From Apodospora peruviana (taxonomy: Eukaryota > Ascomycota > Sordariomycetes > Sordariales > Lasiosphaeriaceae), in the NCBI GenBank assembly GCA_033439685.1, contig JAUEDM010000005.1, positions 2,108,001 to 2,172,000 on the forward strand: a stretch of 64,000 bases of DNA, written 5' to 3'. Numbering within the stretch: position 1 is the stretch's first letter; each line of letters begins with the position of its first letter. Positions 59,401 to 64,000 of this stretch are shown here, piece by piece. The notes below the pieces were generated by a model. The model did not search any database. It had not been told where the DNA came from and worked only from the letters and a program-made list of their open reading frames with translations. The position numbers and the translations under genes were made by a program.

Positions 59401-62400
59401 TCCTGGGGCAGTTGAGCGCACCAAAAAAGCCACGGACAGTGGAAAGAAGCCCGACCCTCAGGAATCCTGGCTTCTGGAGGGCGAAACTACTTCCAAGCCC
59501 AAGCCAGAGCGCGCTTCCCAGTGGCATCACCGCGTTGGCGACGAATGCCCGACATTCTCCGCCAGAAAGGAGAAGACGCGGTCCAGAAAGATGCCGCCTC
59601 CCACACCTCTTTTGCTGAACGGCTTCGCCAGCAACAAGAAGACGCTTTACGTCCAGGCAGAGCCGTCTCCTGTTGAGTCTCCGGAGCACGTGCTGCAGCA
59701 GATTCAAGCACAGCTAAAGAAATTCGAGGAGCCCGCCGCCCGGGACTCTCCCAACGGCCCGATGCAGCGTCTAGCCCTGTTGGAGAACCTCGAAAAGGAG
59801 ATGGGATTGCAGGAGGACCACTGGCAGGAGATGAAGCATGACCTCGGCCGTGATTCCCTCTCCAGCATTCAGACCACATCTCCTGGTGGCAGAACCTCAC
59901 TCTCAGAGTCTGTGGCTGCTGCCAGCGTTCACGTTTCGCGCGAGTCCTCTGTTAAGTCGACCCTAGCAGAGCGCAGAGCTTCGCGTCGGGCTCAGATGCG
60001 CACCAGTGGAAATTTCAGCAGGAGAACGTCAACTCAAAGCAACGACAATGCTCAGTTGAACAACTGGCAGAAACGCCTGACCGAAGCGCAGATGGAGTAC
60101 ATGGACACGGCAGCAGATATGCTCCGGAACCGCAAGTCTAACTTGTTGGCGATGCCCGTGTCTATGGCTCAGCTTGGTAGCCCCACACCTCCTGAATCTG
60201 ATCAGTCTGACGACGACATGTTTGATCAATCAATCGCTGCGGTCATGAACAGAAGGGTTCAGATTACCTCGCTGTGGACGCCTGCCCCGGAAAAACAGTG
60301 CTCACCGACGAAGCTTCTGTGGAAGCATGTCGCCAAGGCTGCTCCAGAGCCCGAGGTCAAGCCCCCGAGTCTTTCTGTCCGTCCGGCGCCAAGGAAAGAG
60401 CTTGCTCCTCTCAAAATCAACAGCAGACAGCTCTGGCGCAAGCCTCATGGTGGCATCCAACGGGCCGAGGGTGGTCTCTGGAGGCCCGTCTGGGCTCACC
60501 CTGCGCCTCCTGTGGATCCCGCGCTACTATCACAAGGGTCATCTGACTCTCAATCACAAAAGGCTCCACGACCGCTCACCCAGCGACCACCCCGCCGAAA
60601 CAAACGCATGACTCTCCTTCCGGATATTCTCGAGAGCCCCCAGCCTTTACCTGACAAGCGAGGAACCCTCGGTATCTTCCAATTCCCCTGGGGTGAGAGG
60701 TCCGACACAGCTTCCATTGCACCAGCGCGTCCGACCATGCTCATGGCCATGCCCGGCACCATGGCGTCTGGTGGCCCGTCTATGGCGATCGAGTCTCGCT
60801 CCAAGCAGCTCGAGGCAGCCGAGTACTCGTCCTCCTTCTTCGATGATTACGATGACGACGAGGAGAACGAGGAGCGAAATTCGGACGACGAAGAAGGTGA
60901 CGACAGTGATGATGGTTTTGACGAGACCACGCTCTGGGAGATCGCCAGTCTGCTGAAGTCGGACAACGTGCCATCCAAGAACAGCATGTTCCCGCCCGCA
61001 CATCCTGCAGTCTCCAGCTCTGTCATCAGCGACTACATAGACGAGCTTCCGTCTGACGACGAGGAGCAGTCGTCTCGGGAGCAGTCCATCATGATTGGTC
61101 TTGCTGAAGAGTCGCGGGAACACTTCTTCAAGCAGTCTCCTCCCGTCGCGGTTGAGAGTTCCACCCTCTGGACAATTGAAGATGAGCCTAGCCACGAGCA
61201 TGAGACTAAAGCACTGCAGTCGAAGCCGTCGATGATTCCTCGCCGCGTTCAGGAGAAGGCTGAGCCACATGCGACTCAACAGACAGTCAAGCCCTCACAG
61301 ATCCCTCGCTTTACTGGTGAGGTCAAGAAGTCAACTAAGTCTCCCAAGCCTGTGTCCGTCGGTCTGTGGCAGCATCCTCCTGCCCGATCGGAAGAGTCTT
61401 CGGAGCAAGGCATGTATTCTGTCAGCTCCAACCGCTCTGTGTACCGCACCACCACCAAGAAACCAGCAGCCGTGAACATGGATCGCAAACCACGTGCCGC
61501 TACCCTGAAGCCGCTTGACCGCCTGACCTCAACCAGCCTCTGGACTGTCGAAAGTGTTCCCAAAAAGCACCAGATCCACTGGACAGGCCCCAAGGCGCAT
61601 GCCGTCACAAAAGCCATTAAGGCCAAAACGACCAAGAAGCTCCTTCGCCCGGTCGCAACCGCCGCCGACTGGAACGCCGCTCTGAACGAAGCGATCCTGG
61701 TCAGTTACCCTTTTAGCACAACTGCCCGCCAAATCATGACCGGTCCTTCCGCGAAGAAGACTATTACACCGTCCTTCGACTCTGCAACGTGCCATCCCGT
61801 ATTCGCCGCAAGTTCCCTCGTCACCAAGTCCGAGTGGTTCCACCCGGCCGCGACGGGGTACACGTTCGACGTCGCCATCGTCAACCCCATCTTTTTCGGT
61901 TCGCTCGCAATCACCTGCCCGTTGGAGGCCGTGCATCCTGCCATGTCTGCGTACGCGGCCAAGAAACTCCGCCGCCAGCGATCCCAACGTAGCGGCGTCC
62001 GCTCAAGCTGGCGCGACCGTGACCGCACCCCGAGCCGATCGGATACCCAGCGGATGAAGCGCAAGGAGGAAATCCGCGCCCAAATCCGCGCGCTTGAGCA
62101 GCAGCAGCAGCAGCAGCAACCCATATCTCCTTCAGACGATGGGCAACAGCAGCGGTTTGTCGATTATGATAATGAGCAGGACACGATGATCCAGGCCCAG
62201 ATCGAGGCGCTCGAGCAGGAGCGGATCTTTGTCCAGCAGGCCGCACAGGAGGAGTACAAGCGCCGCACCTCGCAAGGGGCCATGATGTTCGCCGAGTTCC
62301 AGACCCAGGAGCCTGAGCCGGTGGTGCCTGCGCTGCCCCGCGTGGGCAGTATTGAGGACCTGCAGAAGCATATAAGCAAGCAGGTGAGGCAGTCGCTTTT

Positions 62401-62839
62401 GTTAACTACCAATACCAATGTCAATAACACGTCTGCGTCGTCTGCGTCACCGATGACAAGAGAGGAGGGCCTCCTCTGGTCACCAATTTCGTCACTCGCG
62501 ACGGCATTTTCCTCGTCATCATCGCCATCGAAAGGAACTTGGTCACCCACCAGAGTAACGATCCCGGCGGGAGCGGGAGGAGTCGCTCCACAAGAAGACA
62601 GAGAAGCCGCTGCTCGTCGTGAGAGGGGACGCAAACAGATTCTCAAGAAGGCGCGCCGCAACGAGATCATGGCCCAGATCACGGCCATCGAGGCGGGTGT
62701 CGATATCAGGGCCGAGCACCGTGCTCAGGGGATGTGGAGCAAGGGTGGGTGGGAGAATGCCAGCCTGCCTAGGGAGAGGGATTGGTTGCACGAGGGCAAG
62801 CATCGGAGGGGAGCGAGTCGGGTTGAGTTGAGGTACTGA
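56498..62839 (+). CDS. Giant seven-helix protein with Leu-Trp repeats
   Basis: One open frame of 2,113 codons, but a 72-nt in-frame intron (56545-56616: gtcagt, actaact, cacag) probably splits the first helix; removal gives 2,089 aa and the uninterrupted segment VIAAFTFGILTNAASAALFL. About seven hydrophobic helices fill the first 290 residues (LVLIIFLLSAALWAQIAFIS, IPQLLVLGRLIAGGVFVGF, VVPIAIVVIALDVVILLLLG, LMFVMLGFAIWTATSVTML). The remaining 1,800 residues are largely disordered, Ser/Pro-rich and cytosolic by inference. In the last third a Leu-Trp motif recurs (TSLWTP, RQLWRK, GGLWRP, TTLWEI, STLWTI, VGLWQH, TSLWTV), then His-Pro elements (CHPVFAAS, WFHPAATGY, VHPAMSAYA) and a Gln-rich coiled coil (about 1840-1910). 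No named family was recognised. Confidence 0.88.
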   Translation: MAIVGATPAVIAAFTLSVAHHHKITEPWGQILTTPYQTHSGILTNAASAALFLYCRGHGSAIFRDGQRLVLIIFLLSAALWAQIAFISVLLDVSTTSMPCQVATIFATIFDQLARFSIEQYMLWAMNTGSQVSAIQLIPQLLVLGRLIAGGVFVGFTRAQTDTFCVATSSVVPIAIVVIALDVVILLLLGVRAMTSGLVANMKKGPDSGRSKGLMFVMLGFAIWTATSVTMLLGMKTIDLAARTAVPASGLIVMISRGFTSFSLCHYSNKILVIVTACVDTLITPRGIIGSRPPEAPSPRRMNISRDISSSDSEYPPTRFEDLKDATIRSSTTFVNPREVPRFKDETDVGLPTIARPITGISGMGGLPVQGELFPPPRAATVTPVVAVAGSGVARKVSTSSHKKGMFGGFGRSASSAGASGGKLVIGNPILQDNDAQNPLNKITVINLEEAAQAEKERRARLQRTSGLVANRPAPQPPSATPEEALKRAVSVKRKELASVYSQSSNFPVSLQPKSTAVSTSAQLSPAADEVRRRSPRQLEVPMMLEQQPALTSATGFPRPGSLHPQEANHALTTPPTQTTPPALPVQPAQSAQPTQPNQPAQPMPSLAIRPSRRLPSPKTTPPPEPTKTPLQRRPTIGLPSNPKARGLKVDQQASAQQQQTVLFMNNIVYNNPEAVQDIIKGASDRVKAPPAQDIAGSRRSVVNRPRPIPRKAADPQPSPSPSHRRSKSGGSFSRKSILTSTPGSPTQLPPLPDLPRSAGAAIRPQPNDTKSMTFDEKMTLLFPSPPSGNAVKRRSSVPDLPPIPISYLDTSMNSPSEPDDHRVSKRTTRTSVRTDSVFDVDEITEKMPCQHSPNVAEDVGNSWLPGIADERDDGKMRASQRSGRSTETGGKRASSPVIPAVPIRSSAWTESSDGRTHDDATTNWGSVHSPELAVGIPMPARNFTQPTTIQQTVGRPGFGAAKRMVSAPGAVERTKKATDSGKKPDPQESWLLEGETTSKPKPERASQWHHRVGDECPTFSARKEKTRSRKMPPPTPLLLNGFASNKKTLYVQAEPSPVESPEHVLQQIQAQLKKFEEPAARDSPNGPMQRLALLENLEKEMGLQEDHWQEMKHDLGRDSLSSIQTTSPGGRTSLSESVAAASVHVSRESSVKSTLAERRASRRAQMRTSGNFSRRTSTQSNDNAQLNNWQKRLTEAQMEYMDTAADMLRNRKSNLLAMPVSMAQLGSPTPPESDQSDDDMFDQSIAAVMNRRVQITSLWTPAPEKQCSPTKLLWKHVAKAAPEPEVKPPSLSVRPAPRKELAPLKINSRQLWRKPHGGIQRAEGGLWRPVWAHPAPPVDPALLSQGSSDSQSQKAPRPLTQRPPRRNKRMTLLPDILESPQPLPDKRGTLGIFQFPWGERSDTASIAPARPTMLMAMPGTMASGGPSMAIESRSKQLEAAEYSSSFFDDYDDDEENEERNSDDEEGDDSDDGFDETTLWEIASLLKSDNVPSKNSMFPPAHPAVSSSVISDYIDELPSDDEEQSSREQSIMIGLAEESREHFFKQSPPVAVESSTLWTIEDEPSHEHETKALQSKPSMIPRRVQEKAEPHATQQTVKPSQIPRFTGEVKKSTKSPKPVSVGLWQHPPARSEESSEQGMYSVSSNRSVYRTTTKKPAAVNMDRKPRAATLKPLDRLTSTSLWTVESVPKKHQIHWTGPKAHAVTKAIKAKTTKKLLRPVATAADWNAALNEAILVSYPFSTTARQIMTGPSAKKTITPSFDSATCHPVFAASSLVTKSEWFHPAATGYTFDVAIVNPIFFGSLAITCPLEAVHPAMSAYAAKKLRRQRSQRSGVRSSWRDRDRTPSRSDTQRMKRKEEIRAQIRALEQQQQQQQPISPSDDGQQQRFVDYDNEQDTMIQAQIEALEQERIFVQQAAQEEYKRRTSQGAMMFAEFQTQEPEPVVPALPRVGSIEDLQKHISKQVRQSLLLTTNTNVNNTSASSASPMTREEGLLWSPISSLATAFSSSSSPSKGTWSPTRVTIPAGAGGVAPQEDREAAARRERGRKQILKKARRNEIMAQITAIEAGVDIRAEHRAQGMWSKGGWENASLPRERDWLHEGKHRRGASRVELRY

Positions 62840-63649
62840 GTCATCATTCCTATCATGATAGGAAGGGAGTAGCTGTGGATGTGCATGTTTTTGGGATAGG
62901 GGTTTGTTGGGTTGCTGATGATTCAGTTGACAGGAGTTTTGATCTGTTTGTTTTGTTGGAAAATAGGGGGATTTAACGAAAGAACAGGCGTGGCCTCTTA
63001 ATTGGCACTCACAAGATTCTTTTCCTGTTTTTAAATTTGTTTCTATTTGTCTTCTTTTTGATGTATGTAACAGAAACTACCACCACCACCACCACCACCA
63101 GGGAAGGTTGTTGTATCAGTTTCTTGTTCTACTTCTTTTCGCGTCTAGCCTGTCCTTTTCTCATCTGTATCTACCAATGTCTTATCTAGGTTCATACGTT
63201 TATTAATCAGGTACATACAACCTACCACGTCTCACTTACAAGATACAATCTTTTCTTGGTAGTCTTTCGAACAGTATCACCTATGCTCCCATTTAGATAA
63301 ATAATTAGTTACCTATTATGCCTGATCTATTACCACCAGAAGCCCATCGCATCTCTTAAGGCGCTCTCTACAAACTCCGCCGGTCATCCATCTACACCTA
63401 CACGGAGGTAATCGTAGACGGTCGTGACCACAACACCAAGCACACAATTATCCGGTTATCGTTTCTCAGCTCCTTCATTATGTATGGCCAGTCAGCCGGT
63501 GTCACTCCTTTATTTCTATACATAAACCTGTTTGTTCATCCTAAACATATAAACCACATATCATCCCATTGACCAATATAAGGAAGGTACTCTACCTATG
63601 ACAAAACTCCAACCAAACCCCTTCCCTTCCCTTGAAATCACCTGAAAAG
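62840..63649. other. Convergent intergenic region
   Basis: About 810 bp with the 3' UTRs of two converging genes. It contains an (ACC)8-type run near 63077-63101. Nothing else was recognised. Confidence 0.5.
63077..63101. repeat. (ACC)n microsatellite
   Basis: Eight ACC units in the 3' flank of the giant seven-helix gene. Confidence 0.85.
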
Positions 63650-64000
63650 TTAACTCAAATCAAACCCAGCCCCGCTCTTGACCGCATAGAGCAGCTTATC
63701 TCTCAACACCGCCTTGGTCCTGTACTGCGGCAACTTCAACAAGTTCACACAAGTACTAGCGCTGGGCAACCTCTCCTGATCCTGCCCTCCATCTCTGATA
63801 CTGAACGCCGGCGTGAGCTGCCCGAACCCCAACAACGGCGCCCTCGGCGTCGACGTCACATACTTGAGCACCTCCCGCCTCTCGTCGTCCGCGAGCCCGT
63901 GCATAACCTCCCAGAACAGTTTGACCGTCTCGTGCTCCTGGCCGTCGTCCCCAATGGCATACACACCGGAATAGACAGTATGCCGTCGCAGATCTTCCAC
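63650..64000 (-). CDS. hul5: HECT-type E3 ubiquitin ligase, C-terminal fragment
   Basis: The last 116 residues of a gene running off the window edge on the minus strand; the start is not in the window and the apparent first residue is a Val codon. It is the HECT C-lobe: TVKLFWEVMHGLADDERREV, LKYVTSTPRAPLLGFGQL, then LPSASTCVNLLKLPQY with the catalytic Cys that accepts ubiquitin, and KLLYAVKSGAGFDLS at the end. The wording is closest, from memory, to the Hul5/UBE3C group that works with the proteasome, but other HECT classes cannot be excluded from this piece alone. Confidence 0.88.
   Translation of the reverse strand: MEDLRRHTVYSGVYAIGDDGQEHETVKLFWEVMHGLADDERREVLKYVTSTPRAPLLGFGQLTPAFSIRDGGQDQERLPSASTCVNLLKLPQYRTKAVLRDKLLYAVKSGAGFDLS

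Overview
This is a eukaryotic, fungal chromosomal window. Genes are interrupted by short introns of about 50-120 nt with GT-AG ends and CTAAC/CTGAC-like branch sites. Intergenic spaces are long and rich in AT and pyrimidine tracts. The proteins are recognisable filamentous-ascomycete orthologues. The set of an Argonaute (qde-2-like), a sirtuin (nst-1-like), a plasma-membrane-type Ca2+-ATPase (nca-2-like) and a phospholipid methyltransferase (chol-2/opi3-like) recalls Neurospora crassa linkage group VI. That comes from memory and was not searched, so I place the organism in the Sordariales without naming a species.

Layout. Positions 1-13.5 kb form a genome-maintenance block: Dna2 helicase-nuclease (+), Mcm10 (-), RNase H2 subunit B (+), DASH subunit Duo1 (-), and an unnamed protein full of CDK-type sites (+). 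Positions 14.4-17.6 kb hold a SurE-like phosphatase followed by a tubulin-tyrosine-ligase-family protein; these two domains are one fused protein (Pby1) in budding yeast. A 5.2 kb stretch without genes precedes the Ca2+-ATPase (22.9-27.3 kb), and another 2.6 kb precedes the sirtuin (29.9-31.8 kb). A tRNA-Asn(GUU) lies at 32.8 kb. Then follow a Scy1-like pseudokinase (-), mitochondrial branched-chain aminotransferase (+) and the complex I ESSS subunit (-).

Positions 41.4-44.7 kb hold a QDE-2-type Argonaute on the minus strand that is broken by three stop codons and about five frame breaks, although its PIWI catalytic motifs can still be read. This is the most notable feature of the window. Beyond it are an unknown low-complexity protein (-), the Opi3-type phospholipid methyltransferase (-), a membrane protein with a spermidine-synthase-like domain (+), an FMN-binding split-barrel protein (-), a giant seven-helix protein of about 2,090 residues with repeated Leu-Trp motifs (+), and the 3' end of a HECT ubiquitin ligase (-) cut by the window edge.

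I rebuilt exon structures by hand from splice signals and reading phase. All intact genes close in frame. No CRISPR array, rRNA or intact transposon was seen.
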